A DNA stretch of 64,000 nucleotides from Nageia nagi (taxonomy: Eukaryota; Pinophyta): assembly GCA_050084985.1 (NCBI GenBank), contig JBITNC010000001.1, positions 112,716,001-112,780,000 on the forward strand. The letters are read 5' to 3'. The notes under the pieces were generated by a model. The model was given only the letters and a program-made list of their open reading frames with translations, ran no database searches and was not told the origin of the DNA. Shown piece by piece: positions 23,429 to 35,213 of the stretch; within the stretch, counting starts at the first letter, position 1, and every line of letters starts with the position of its first letter. The position numbers were made by a program, and so were the translations under genes.

Positions 23429-24545
23429 TGTTAGAACTAATAATGTTATTTAGGATATTGTATTAATTAATGTGCTTAAGCATATTAATAACCATCTAAT
23501 GTTGCTTATTAGATGATAATGAGGTTCATAGTGGGTGGAATAGTGTTATCCACTATCCTCATTAATTGTGCACATTGTTTAAACTAGTTGGATGGTTTTT
23601 TTTTGGTTGCGCACATATTTTTTATTGGAGCAGAGTTTGAAAACTCTCAATATTGAAAATGTTGTGCACATTCTTAGATAGCAAGTATAAAATTCAAACA
23701 TCTTTTTTTGGTTGACTATAAGTATTAGCTTGGCATCTTTGTGATGACTTATAGTGCACCATTTACTTTCATGGTGGAAGTTATATTCATGACAATAGAT
23801 TGATTGCATATTGTTAGAGTGATTAAAAAGGTTTGTCCTTCTCAAAAATTGCAAATGTTTGATGAAATTTGAATCCATATTGATGGATTAATGCTACCAA
23901 ATTTTATCATATACATCTTAACTAGTAGCATAGTTAAGATGAATCATTGAGAAGGAGTGTTAGAACTAATAATGTTATTTAAGATATTGTATTAATTAAT
24001 ATGCTTAAGTATATTAATAATCACTTAATGTTGCTTATTAGGTGATAATGAGGTTTATGCATAGTGGGTGGAATAGTGTTATCCACTTAACATAAATATT
24101 ATTTAATAGGTGGAATAGTGTTTTTCACTTACAATTGAGTGTAATTTTATATTAGTAACTTAAGGTTAATTAATCATTTATGGTTAGGTTAGTTAACTAC
24201 CTAAGGTTAGTTATGAGTCCTATAAAAGGAGCTCATGTTGTGAAGAATTGTAATGAAAAATAAGGTTGTAATGAAGTTAGTAGTAGTGTTAGCTAGAAAC
24301 TTCTAAAGCATGCAAGCTATGCTTGATGCGATGGAGAGAGAGTTGAAATCCATGAATGTACATATGTATTGAAAGAATAGATGAGAAGGAAACCTTAAAG
24401 TGGAGTACTCCTAGTGATGAACCACTATACATCTTGAGTAACTTTGTATGAATATTTTGAGTTCTTAGTTTAGATGTATGAGTACTAGATTTGATGGAGA
24501 ACCTACAATAGATATTAGTTTATGGAATCCTCCAATTCCATCATC
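23429..24545 (+). mobile_element. Copia-type LTR remnant pair
   Basis: Two copies of a sequence beginning TGTTAGAACTAATAATG at 23429 and 23958. The first is only about 146 bp, the second about 590 bp with a TATA box at 24221-24229 and a plausible R/U5. Just before the second copy, gagaaggag resembles a polypurine tract. This fits a 5'-truncated left LTR, about 380 bp of internal remnant, and a 3' LTR. No pol motif was read with confidence between them, and no target duplication was found. The right end near 24545 is uncertain. Confidence 0.55.
24221..24229 (+). promoter_or_regulatory. TATA box in copia-type LTR
   Basis: tataaaagg about 265 bp after the LTR start, a normal distance for a U3 promoter. 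Confidence 0.5.
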
Positions 24546-26800
24546 CCATAGCAATTTGAATGGATTGATGCGATATGACACATACAATAGAGGGTAAAAC
24601 AATAGCTCTTAATGCATGCATGTAGAACGGGTTGACTCAGTTCCAAAGCTCAGATTGTTACCTTATTTACCTTCAATACCTTACTCAAAAATGATAAATA
24701 AATTCTCTACCTCCCATTATCTATCATTGTAAAATATCTCTTAATATTAATAATTATTATTATTTTATTACATTTTATGTTATTCCTTGTTAAAAAAAAA
24801 TTAATAAATTTTTATTGTTAAATTTCATAGCAAGATACTTAAATTATATAACTTTTTTTTTTAAGTAGTTAATTTACCCATTCACGTCGATTAACGAACT
24901 TTTTAGTTTTGCTCGTTGTTATTTGACTAAATTGTGACTTGATAAATTTTAACGTCATACAAATACAGAAAATAATAATAATAATGTTAAGGGAGAATTG
25001 ATAGAGCTTTACCAATATGAAGATTCCAGTATGGTCTTATCCAAGAAGTCTTTTAAAATCGCAAATAAATATTTTATTGAGCAAGAATCCAAAGCTAACA
25101 ACTAAAGGAAAGACGTTTCCCTACACCTTAAATTCAAAGTGTGTCCCTTATTTTCATGAATTTCAATGTTTTACATCTTCAGACTATTGAAATCTTTGTC
25201 CACGTTTCGACAGAGAGCTTTCAAACCATCCTACAACTGGAAGCGATGCCCTGTTTAACTTGAATTGGGCAACTCCCATACCTACCTACATTGACCTTGA
25301 TGTTAATTGATTTTGGGCAAGGCAATCAAAGAAAACGGGATTGTATTCCTCAGAGCATCCTCACCCGGTTAAAATAATATGCCAATACAAGGTAAATGTT
25401 CATCTTATATAAGCAATAAAAAAAACATTGTAAATATGCTGCACCTATCTTCTATGGATTCTTCCAACATATAGTAATGAAGGTGGTCCAGGTTTCTACT
25501 TCTGAGAGTAGAAAATTGACTAGCCCAGCACATGAAATTTGATCACTTGTGATTAAACAAAGACATTGTCACTGGCTATGAAATTTTGGCTTATCCGCGA
25601 CGTGTAGTGTAGAGAATTTTGTGTGTGAGAATTCATGTTCTTCCGGTCACGTTTCTCGTACTGTCTAATTTGTCTCAATCAAAAGCGTCATCATGTTTAA
25701 AGACTCGTTGCATTTTTATATTTGGATTCCAAATGATTTAATATTTTTCTCCATTCAAACAAATAGTAATGAATGTATCATCAATTTTATATGGATTTGT
25801 GATAGGGAAAATATGGTATATGGTTATTTAATTCTTCAATGAACTTTATTATATATTTAGAATAATGTAAACTATGATAATGAACTAGTATAAATGGTAG
25901 AAAGCCAAAATACTATAAAGAACATAATACAAACATAAGCATGGAATGTTTTAAATGATTTTTCAATAGTATATTTGGACTCCTTTGAATAATCAATTAC
26001 TTGTTTTAATTTTGTTTAAGGAGGTGTTAAAAAGAATATAAATAATAAGGATGTTTCATAAAATTAACAAGAAACTAAAAAAAATAGGATGTTGATATCA
26101 TAATGCATATTTTAAATACTTAACATAATTTTAAAACACAATACAATCATGAACATGAAATGTATATCATGCAAAAATAAGATGTCTATTTAAGGATGTG
26201 AAATATAAATCATCAAAATTAGTAATATATGCACAATCTTCCATTATGATTATATCATATACATATACTCTAGCTCTAATCTTGATAATTCTGATAATAA
26301 GAGATATATTTATTTCTTTAGTATCAACATATATAAAAATATTCAAATAAATAATTATAGTAAAATTTTGTAAAGAAACTAAAGATTAAGATTTAATGAT
26401 ATAATGATACAAATATTGAAATAGTGGTGAATGATAAAATGATAAAGTGCGAGAAGTGAGTTGTAGGACTAGGATATGGAGGAGCATTACCAAGGATCCA
26501 AAAGGAAGCAGGCACAAGCCCCTCTAGGATAGTGTAGCAGCCAATGTACCCAAGCAAAAAGTCATAGTTAAATGTAGTATGGGGATTAGCAAAAGATGAA
26601 AATCAATGCATCTTTATGACCTTCATCTAGAAGAAGGTAAGCTTCATATTCCTAAGGAAATAATTATTTCAAATAGAGAGTAAGGAGTGTCTGAATTGGT
26701 AGACAAGTTCTTTGGGCCATGTTGGATCTAGATTCCCAAAGAAGATGGGCCATAAACAAATGAAAACCATAATGTCTCTTAGAAATTATACACATCCCAA
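24546..26800. other. Mostly unique sequence; CpG-retaining core at 24880-25720
   Basis: No full gene could be read. The part 24880-25720 keeps many CpG sites (cacgtcgattaacg, cacgtttcgacag, atccgcgacgtg), unlike the surrounding TE DNA where CpG is depleted, so it may be low-copy and little methylated. It could hold a non-coding exon, promoter or conserved site. 25720-26450 is plain AT-rich DNA. Confidence 0.45.
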
Positions 26801-27330
26801 AGGGTTCTTCCTTATCAAGTTGGATGTAGAGGGGGACATACAAAATATATTGATAAATGAACCCTAGCTTTTTAGATAAAGAGCTTTTTTCTTAAAAAAA
26901 ATTGGGATTGGTATTTTCACCTTATACCAACAAAATTAACATAACTTCATTATGGATCAGATTATTCAGTTTTCTTATCAAGTTTTGGTATGAGGATATC
27001 CTATTTGGTATTACTCAAGCAGTTAGGGACTTAATGGAAGCAGATCATGCTTCAAAATTGAAATGTAGGATGCTTTATGCCTTAACCAATATGCATGTTG
27101 ATGTAAAGCTAGTCATAACAAGAAATAACAAGGTACTTAACTAGTCATGATCAAAACAAGATGATGGATAAGATCAACATGTAAGATTAGAAAATAAAAA
27201 TAATAAATGAACCAAGACCTTTTAGTTCCAAGGACCCTAATCTCCCTAAAGAACCTAAAAATAAGGTAGGATGGGTGCAAGAAGTTGGGTCCACTTTAAA
27301 GCCAAAAAGTAAATGTGTTTTCTTTGATTT
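26801..27330 (+). pseudogene. DUF4283-like fragment
   Basis: Reads FLDKELFS, stop, KKLGLVFSPYTN, then SLWIRLFSFLIKFWYEDILF, then EADHASKLKCRMLYALTNMH and VDVKL, matching the pattern of plant DUF4283 proteins (xxWIRLxxLPxxFWxExxLxxI...D...TxxxxRxxYARxCVxxDV). These domains occur in LINE/retroelement ORF1-like and other transposon-derived genes. One open part is 26902-27144; stops flank it. The downstream part VGWVQEVGSTLKPKSK recurs near 58600. Confidence 0.55.
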
Positions 27331-28470
27331 TTAAGTTTGGGTATGATTGATCTCAAAATTTGAAGCTCTTAGATATGGATCATGAAAAAGGTCACTAAGG
27401 TGAAAATGTAGTTCTAAAAGTCTACTTTTCAAATATATAATTTTTTCCAATACCCAGATCATAGAATTTAAAATTAGATTGGATGAACAAAAATTACTTA
27501 AAAAAAAAACCATTTTTGGACCATACAATGCATGTGTCCTTTCACAATAATTTAACTAAAAATAATGTTTTTTTTTTTAAATCCTTTTAGGAAATGATAC
27601 CTAAAATATTGGAGCTTGTCCTAGATATTTTTTTCATAATTTTTTCATCAATATTTGTTTTATTATTAATTTTGTATTGGGCATGTTTATGGTTTCAAAA
27701 ATTGCTCATGTCTGTCCACCATAATTTTATCTAAACTTAATTTTTTTTCAATTTTTTTAATTCTTATGGAGAATTCTATGAATCTTGTCCCTATATAATT
27801 TTTTTTCATAACTCTCAAGTATATGGACCAATTTTACTAAAAATTAATATAAAAATATAAAATATACTCTAATTCTAAAAAAATTGCATATTTGAATTTG
27901 CCACTCTTTCATCTAAAATGGTTTTCAATTTTGTGATAAAATTCAATTGAAATCACCATGAAATATATGCCCAAAGTTATGATTTTGTACTGAAATCAAC
28001 CTTAAGATATTTACTTACATGTCCAAGGCATAGGTTTGGCTCAACTAGCCTTTTCCAAGCCTAAATATGAGGCTAGTGGGTAGGTTTATATTGAGATCCC
28101 GATATGTTCTAGCAATTAAAAAATCAGGATCCTAATATATCGGGATCTTAGTTTTTTTTTTTAATTTGTTAGGACAAAAAATCAACTTCCTAGAAAGAGA
28201 TGTTCTCTACATCATTCTCTTATATGTTCATACATTACGATAGACAGTGATGCTTTTTGGAGGAATTGAATTGGTTTTATCATATGCATGCACATTATTC
28301 AATCAATATACTAAGGTTGTGATCCAAGGCATCTATTTCAGTCAATTTGAAGTTGAATTAAGTTTTTTATGAAGACATTTAAGGCCTTAAATCTTGAAGC
28401 AATCATTGCAATTATGATTATCTTATGAAGATATACAAAGTTGAATTTGTAAACTTTTCAAGTTAATCAA
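27331..28470. other. Repeat-derived DNA with GATCC-rich phrases, no gene
   Basis: AT-rich. At 28090-28160 there are several near-copies of gatcccgatat, ggatcctaatatatcggga and cgggatcttag, which also occur at 58660-58800, where the same EVGST-coding sequence precedes them. The two places therefore appear to be copies of one dispersed repeat. Confidence 0.5.
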
Positions 28471-28474
28471 CATC

Positions 28475-28732
28475 ATGGGTGATAAAAAATGTCAAAAAAG
28501 GAGAGGAAGGAAGGTCATGTCATTTGAAGACATTCTTGTAAGAAGAGAGAAGGATGTAGAAAGGAAAAGAGAAAAACAAGAATAAAATAAAGAATTGAAT
28601 TGTAATCAAGTACCTAAAATTTCCGTCCTAATTGAAGAGAAGGACATTAAAGAAAATGTGAACGTAGATGATGCACCATTGAATGAAGCTTCAAATTTAA
28701 TGACTATGGAAACAAATGCACATATATCTTAA
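28475..28732 (+). pseudogene. Basic N-terminal exon, possibly of the DDE gene
   Basis: Starts at ATG 28475: MGDKKCQKRRGRKVMSFEDI, then VRREKDVERKREKQE, one stop, and an acidic half KISVLIEEKDIKENVNVDD to a stop near 28730. The basic cluster resembles a nuclear localisation signal. It may be the first exon of the DDE transposase gene at 30690; the link is inferred from strand, distance and similar decay only. Confidence 0.4.
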
Positions 28733-29399
28733 AATCTTTGTATCCTTTTATAATTTTAGGTCTTATTCAACATTCTCATGGAACTTCTTCAAATGAATGA
28801 GAAATTATTTAATTAATAAACTCCTCTTCACATGATCATGGAATATTGATTAGGCCTATTTCCACTTTCAAAACTTCCTTTTGTAGACCACTTAAAATGA
28901 CACCTCTAGCTCATGCTTATACTCCTACTATTAGAGTAGTTCTTAGAATTTTGCTACAAGTACTACTAAATTCTATAGGTAATCAAGTTATTTGACACTC
29001 CTATTAATTATCTTAAGAACCTTAATTATGAGAATTCCTAATAATGGCTCATATCTAGGACCTGTCAAAGTATATACAATAGTATTTACAAACATATATT
29101 TGAATGATTGCTTCTCACAAACACATAGAAGATTAATGTGACCACTTGGCCAATGGGTTTGAAAACTTTACCAATAATTATTTGTAGGACCTTTCAAAGT
29201 TTGTCTAGAAGTGAATAGATAGATAGATAAGTCTTTTAGTATCCTTTATAAACTAAATTGGATTAATGTAGGACCTATGATCAATGTTTATCCAAAAGTG
29301 TTTACAAACATATAGTTGTATGATTATTTTTTACAAACAAATAGGATATCAATATGACCACTTAATAAAAGAGGTTCAACATTTTGTAAAAAGGATTAG

Positions 29400-30420
29400 A
29401 CATTTGATGAATGGGGTTACTTAGGTTTAGGGTTTAGAGTTTTATGGTTAAAGGATTAAATATTTTAAGAGTTACTTTTGTTTATGAGTTTAAAAATTAA
29501 AGGTTTAAGATTTTAAGGATTTAGGGTAAATGGTTTAAGAGTTTAAGGGTTTAGGTTTTAAGAGTTGAAGGGTTTAGGGGTAGGGTTTTAGGGTTTAATA
29601 GGATTAGATTATTTGCATTTTAATGTTTAAGTTTATAGGGTTATAGGGTTAAGGATTTGACCAATGGTGTCAAATGTGATGTTAAAGGGTTAAAGAGTTT
29701 AAGGGTTACTTGGGTTTAGGAACATAAGGGCTAAGGGTTTAAGAGTTTAGCTATTTAGTGAAAGTACGGGTTTAGGGTTTAGGTTTTAAGGGTTAGGATT
29801 TAGGGTTTACATTTTAGTGCTTAGGTTTATTTAAGGTCTAAGGGTTCAAGGTTTACATTTATTTAAGAGTTTAGGTTTGTTTAAGGGTTTAGGGTAAAGG
29901 TTTTAAGAGTATAAAGATTTAGGGTTTAAGAGTTAAAGTGTTTATGGGTAGGGTTTTAGGGTTTAATAGGGTTATAGGGGTTAAAAATTTGACCAATGGG
30001 GTTAAACATGATGTTAAAGAGGTTAAAGAGTTTAAGAGTTACTTAGGTTTAAGAAATTAAGGGTAATGGTTTAAGAGTTTAGTAGTTTATGAAAAGTAAG
30101 GGAAATTAAGGTTCAGGTTTTAGGGGTTTAGGGTTTAGGTTTTAGGGGTTTAGGATTTTGGATTTTAGGGTTTACATTTTAGTGCTTAGGTTTGTTTAAG
30201 TCTTAAGGGTTTAGGTTTTACATTTGTTTAAGGATTTAGGTTTTTTTAAGGATTAAGGGTTTAGGGTATATATTTTAGTGCTTAGGTTTTCTTACTTGGA
30301 TTAAGGGTTAGGGTTTAGGCTTTAGGCTTTAGGGTTTAGGTTTTAAGCTTTAGGGTTTAGGTTTTAAGGCTTAAGGTTTTAATGGTTTAGGGTTTAGGTT
30401 TGTATATCTTATCAAGGTTT
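29400..30420 (+). repeat. Interstitial telomere-like repeat (TTTAGGG-derived)
   Basis: About 1 kb of degenerate TTTAGGG units (gggtttagggtttaggtttta and variants), all in the same orientation; the plant telomere consensus is TTTAGGG. A longer unit is superposed: gaccaatggtgtcaaatgtg at 29659, gaccaatggggttaaacatg at 29991 (332 bp later) and ggccaatggggttaaacatg at 30447. It lies between the basic exon and the DDE core. Confidence 0.9.
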
Positions 30421-30689
30421 GGTCAACAAGGTAAAATTTAAAATTTGGCCAATGGGGTTAAACATGTTATGTCCTATCAACTTTTTAATCCTCTTCAAAT
30501 TAGGATAAGCATATATGTCACATAATGCCACTATATAATGATTTGTTTAAGGCTTAAGGGTTTAGATTTTAAGCTTTTTATTTTCCTTGAGTTTACATAA
30601 TGCCACTATATATTGTTTAGTTAATTTCTTTAATTTCAACTAAATATTAATTTAATACTTGATTAAGTCCTTAACAAGTCACTAATTAA

Positions 30690-32990
30690 TTGTTGTATGT
30701 TACCTTTTTTTCCATGTGTAGTAAACTTTGGTGATCCAACCCTTAACCTTGGAGTACCAACTATGGACACGAATCCATGTATATCTTCAAATCCACATGT
30801 TAATGATATTGAGAATGAGAATATTTATAATATTGATGATAAAAATATTTTTTTACGTATTGAATGTAATATCTTAGATAATGTTCCTGGTATGATATTT
30901 ATGAGACAAATGAGAACACATGCAAATAGAATATATGATTAATTTTTCCTTAATAAGGAGCTAGGATTTCAATGTCAACTCATGTTATAATTAATGAGAA
31001 TGTAAAAAATAAAAAATGAGAATAGTAATAAAAAGTTTAGGTGTTTGTGTGAAAAATAGGAACCCTTAAAACAAGTTATATCCACTATTGCTAGTGCCAT
31101 GGACTCTATTAGGAAGAAGAATCGATATAAAGATAGGAATGCGATACGATAAGCTGTGAAAATTTCTTTAGTAAATTGATAAATTGTAAAGAAAAAAATG
31201 ATTGGTAATCTTAGTAGATATCTAAATATAAACCCTAAAACTTTACAAAGAGTTGTGAAGAGAAGAAAAAATATTATAATTGATAAAATCAACTAATGTT
31301 GGAGTTTTAGTGGTAGACTTCCTAGGTCTGATAGGAAATTGACTAATGAAATAAAATACATAATTGAAAATTATTGGCATGATCATACAAGGGTATCTCC
31401 TACTAGTAAAGATGTTTTAAAATAAAGGAAATCTCCATGGTTAAAAGATAATCAACCTGAGCATGTAAAACACTTTTTAGATATGACTCAAACTCAATTG
31501 TATAATAACTTTGTAAATGACAAAGTGTTAAGTAGTTTTAATATTAGCCTAATTCAAAGATATTTTTAGAAATGCAAACCTTGGTATGTTTAAATTAACA
31601 AGAAAACAATAACATGTTATTGTAAAAATCATATGCAATTTAGATATTATTATTAAGTTTTTCTATGTATATGTGGTACTTTGCATACTAACAACTTATT
31701 GCAAGGATGTGGTTTTAATATCCACCTGAATCTATCAATGAGTTTATAAGAAGTTTATTTTATCAAATTCCATATGGTCAATCATTTTATTCAAATGCAT
31801 GTATTTCAAGAAAATGTTGTATATCTAGCAACCTTTCATTTTTAGGAGAATGTGTACATGAAAGTAGTTTACATGATTTTGGAAAAACATTAGTGGTAAT
31901 CTAAAAATTCAAGAATATTGAATACACTTTTAAGGATGGAAAACTTGGGAAGAATGTTGATCTAATCACTGAAAAGGTTAGTGTACATGCATTTATGAAT
32001 GATTTTAAGAGTAACTTTATTTCAAAATATGTGAAACATTCTCAACATGCTTGATGGCTTGATAGTGAATTTTGTCAATGTAGAAACACATTTCCATATG
32101 GAACTATATTATTAGTCATAGAATTTATAGAAAATTATACTTTAGCACCATAAGAAGAAATTCAATCTTAGTATTATAATTCTCAATAGGTTTCCATTTT
32201 TGTTCATATCATATATAGACATGTAGACGATAATACATAAGATAATAGAAACATTTTAAGGAGTACCATTTTTATGTAAGTGATAACAAATTACACTCAT
32301 TAGAGTTTATCCAATTTTTCTTTAAGATATTCTATACAAATTTGAAGGAATGAAATATTCATATGGCACAACATTTGATAATGTCAGATAACTGTACAAG
32401 ATAATTTAAGAATGCACAAATATATTATTTATTAAATAGGATGCATAGAGAACATAATATCCAACATATATGGTTATTTTTTGAAGTTGGAAATGGTAAA
32501 GATGAACATGATGGAGCTAGTGTATGTGTGAAAAGATCTCTTGCTAGAGAACAACTTAAATTTGAAGATTCAATAAAATTTTATGATGCACATGCAATTA
32601 TGGATTGGTGTAATACAAATATATCTATTGGATCAAAAGAGAATTATACAATTTGATGATTCTTTCGATTATTTGAAGAAAATAATATTATGATTCATCA
32701 TGATTATGAGACAATTAATGGATCAACAAAATGTCATTCATTTAGGAGTTCAAATGCAAGCACATGGACTATTTGGGCAAGGGACTTGCATATTTGTGTG
32801 ATTCTTATATTGCAAGTGAATCAAAAGCATGTATAAATATAGAATGGGTTGAGGAATGGCAATAAAGATCTTTAACACCTAAATGAATGCATTATCAACA
32901 AGAATTATTCATTAAAGATGAGAATCAATTATTTGCATTAGAGGAATATGATCAAGTTTTTGACCTTGTACAAGAAGGTAATTTAAAATA
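30690..32990 (+). pseudogene. DDE transposase-like gene, core
   Basis: Read with stops and frameshifts: an acidic region open at 30697-30942; IRKKNRYKDRNAIR; a helix-turn-helix-like NLSRYLNINPKTLQRVVKRR (about 31205); RLPRSDRKLTNEIKYIIENYW; a Cys/Trp-rich part (KCKPWYV, CYCKNHMQFRYYY). The catalytic part is LLVIEFIENYTLAP (about 32110; first acidic position is Glu), EEIQS, SIFVHIIYRHVDDN, MSDNCTR (32383, second Asp), and open at 32441-32656 MHREHNIQHIWLFFEVGNGK, DEHDGASVCVKRSLAREQLK (third acidic position), then DAHAIMDWC. The pattern resembles uncharacterised DDE proteins I recall from cnidarians and some plants; I cannot name the superfamily. Confidence 0.55.
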
Positions 32991-33094
32991 ATTTAAAATT
33001 TATTTTTTTTCCAATTTATTTATATGAATGCTCATTTTTGCATATATATGAACTAGTTTTATATGTCATACTTTATTGATATAAATTTTATTTG

Positions 33095-33470
33095 CAAGAC
33101 ATGTTTATGTTTTTATGGAACTTGAAGGGAATGAAGAGGAATTAGAGTATTGGTTGGCTCTATGTGTTGAGAGAAAATATAAGTTAACTTATCCTCGATG
33201 TGATGATGATGGATTTGAGTACCCAATAGGCTATGTGGTCATTATTGGCACATGGCTATGAAAAATAGTATCAACAAGAAATGGTTTAGAAGCATATGAA
33301 GTTTATAAATCAAATAAGAAAATTATTCACTATTCACGTTTGATATTGGGAACAAATATTAAACTGGGAGGCCTACTAATAAAGTGTTGTGGAAATATAT
33401 AATGCAAGAACATGAGGCAATTATGAATGAATTACATGAAAGAGAGGATGAAGATGGTATCAATGATTAA
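33095..33470 (+). pseudogene. DDE gene, C-terminal exon
   Basis: After a possible intron (33000-33094, ending tttgcaag) the frame reads HVYVFMELEGNEEELEYWLA, LCVERKYKLTYPRCDDDGFE, YPIGYVVIIGTWL, stop, then STRNGLEAYEVYKSNKKIIH and ILGTNIKL. It ends near 33470 just before the pyrimidine-rich tract. The EYWLA..CxEGxxxL style of ending fits the same family. Stops at about 33262 and later. Confidence 0.4.
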
Positions 33471-33484
33471 AAAATACATGTAAG

Positions 33485-33650
33485 TTTATCTCCCCTTCTC
33501 CCTCTTCCCTTCATCTCCACTTCCCCTTCCCCTTCCCCTTCGTCCCTTCATCTCCACTTCCCCTTCCCCTTTGCCCCTTCATCTCCACTTCTCCTTCCCC
33601 TTCATCTCCACTTCCCCTTCCTCTTCACCCCTTCATATCCCCTTCCCCTC
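33485..33650. repeat. Pyrimidine-rich minisatellite
   Basis: Irregular repeat of ccttcatctccacttcccctt (about 20-26 bp, six to seven copies) with almost no purines on the plus strand, ending immediately at the tRNA-like sequence. Confidence 0.85.
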
Positions 33651-33651
33651 A

Positions 33652-33724
33652 ACTATATTAGCTCAATTGGTAGAGCGTGTGACTTATAACCACATGGTTG
33701 TGGGTTTGATTCCCATAGATGACA
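33652..33724 (+). tRNA. tRNA-like sequence (anticodon TAT), pseudogene or SINE head
   Basis: A 73-nt cloverleaf can be drawn: D arm gctc/gagc (33661-33676), anticodon loop cttataa (anticodon TAT, Ile) with a four-pair stem, T arm gtggg/cccat (33700-33716), discriminator A. The A box tagctcaattgg and B box ggtttgattcc are good. The acceptor stem pairs at only four of seven positions, so it is degenerate. Plant tRNA-Ile(TAT) normally has an intron and this has none. A decayed tRNA copy or the head of a tRNA-derived SINE is more likely than a working tRNA. Confidence 0.6.
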
Positions 33725-34440
33725 TACCTTTCCTGATTATATTTAAGTAAATCTTTTTGTAAATCTATGAATTAAATAAGCTTCATGTTTGAAATATATT
33801 ATAACTAAATCTAATAAAATATGACCTATGAATTAGATCCTTAGTCTCTTCATTGGGATACCACCTTATGGAGGAGATGGTTGGTCCATTGACCTCATAG
33901 ATATAGTAGTAATACATCATCTAACAAAATTAATATCTTGCTAACTAGTGGGGATAAATACATCATATAACACAATATTTCTTATATCATCTAGACATGT
34001 ATAAAAATTAAATCCTATATGCATCATACGTATGCCTCTTTTCTACCAAATATTGAGTCAAAAAATGTTTTTGAAAACATCTCATGTTGGTGGTTGAGTT
34101 GTGGGCATGACCATCCCACTAATTACCATTTTCCTCTCTATAGTATCTGTAGTCAACTATAATGCTAATTTATCTTTCTATTATAAAAATAATATATTAT
34201 CTTATAAAATATAATAAGGTATTGTAGATTTGTATTTTATTACTTTTATAGTCATTACTATGACTTAAGAAAATATATATTACCCTTGATAATGGTAATA
34301 ACTATAGATTAGATCCATCTAACTCATCAAATCCAATTGTATTTCACACATGTTCATAAATAATATCTCACCACTTATTGATATTATGGATAGGTTGGAT
34401 AACCTACTATCATGGATCATATATATCTCTATCCACTTTA
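33725..34440. other. No gene; possible SINE body at the left
   Basis: AT-rich sequence with no frame. If the tRNA-like part is a SINE head, its body would lie here; I see no clear poly(A) or T tail. Confidence 0.35.
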
Positions 34441-34469
34441 TATAACCTTGCTCAAGTCATGGTAAATAT

Positions 34470-34740
34470 CTTGTGACTTATAAACTTGTAAAGTTGTTAT
34501 CAAGCATTAAATTGTAAAGTTGTTGTCTTGTAAAGTTGTTATCTTGTAAATTTATAAACTCCAGTAAGGTTGTTATCTTGTAAACTTGTAAATTTGTTAT
34601 CAAGCATTAAATTGTAAATTTGTTATCTTGTAAACTTGTTATATGTACTTATAGACCTAATTGAAAACTTGTAAACCTATAAACTTGTTGTTTAGTAAAG
34701 TTGTTTAGTTATTAAAACATTTGTAAAATTTAACATTATA
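34470..34740 (+). repeat. Minisatellite of CTTGTAAAGTTGTTAT units with a 100-bp higher-order period
   Basis: Units of 15-18 bp (cttgtaaagttgttat and variants). The marker gttatcaagcattaaattg occurs with caag at 34501 and 34601, a 100-bp step. Confidence 0.8.
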
Positions 34741-34784
34741 TAAAAATTATTGTTTAGTAAACATTTTTTTTAGTTATTACAACA

Positions 34785-35160
34785 TTTTTTATCTTGTGAA
34801 TTTACAACAATTGTGTGAAAAATACATAACAAAATCATAATCATTATGTGAAAAAGTACATGTAACAACATCTAGTCCGTGTAATAACATAACAACATCA
34901 AAAAAATAATATGTCCAAAGTCTATGTAGTCCATGTAATAACATAATAACATAATAACATGTATATGTACAAATCCATGTAGTCCATGTATAAATAGCAT
35001 CTAGTTCATAATAACAATGTCTAAAGTTCATAATAACAATGTCCAAATTCTACAAAGTCCACAGTATCCAAATTCCACAATAACAACATTAGAAAAACAA
35101 TTCCCAAAATCCAAAATAAATTCTACAATAATGTCCAATTTCCATATACATATATCATGA
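34785..35160. repeat. Degenerate AT-rich minisatellite
   Basis: Irregular repeats around tccatgtaataacataac, aatgtccaaagtcc and ttcataataacaatgtc. It lies between the minisatellite above and the 3' end of gene J. Confidence 0.6.
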
Positions 35161-35213
35161 TATACAACTAACATGTACCAAAACAACAACTACATAATAA
35201 ATCCAATATCTAT

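Noticed and set aside
23579-23878. Minus-strand 99-codon ORF between the two copia-type LTR copies
   Set aside because: No recognised motif, opposite to the LTR orientation; may be chance in decayed internal DNA.
29400-30420. A true chromosome end
   Set aside because: The repeats are degenerate, carry longer-period structure and have long unrelated sequence on both sides, so the site is interstitial.
33652-33724. Functional tRNA-Ile(TAT)
   Set aside because: The acceptor stem is largely unpaired and the usual intron is missing; called a tRNA-like pseudogene or SINE head.
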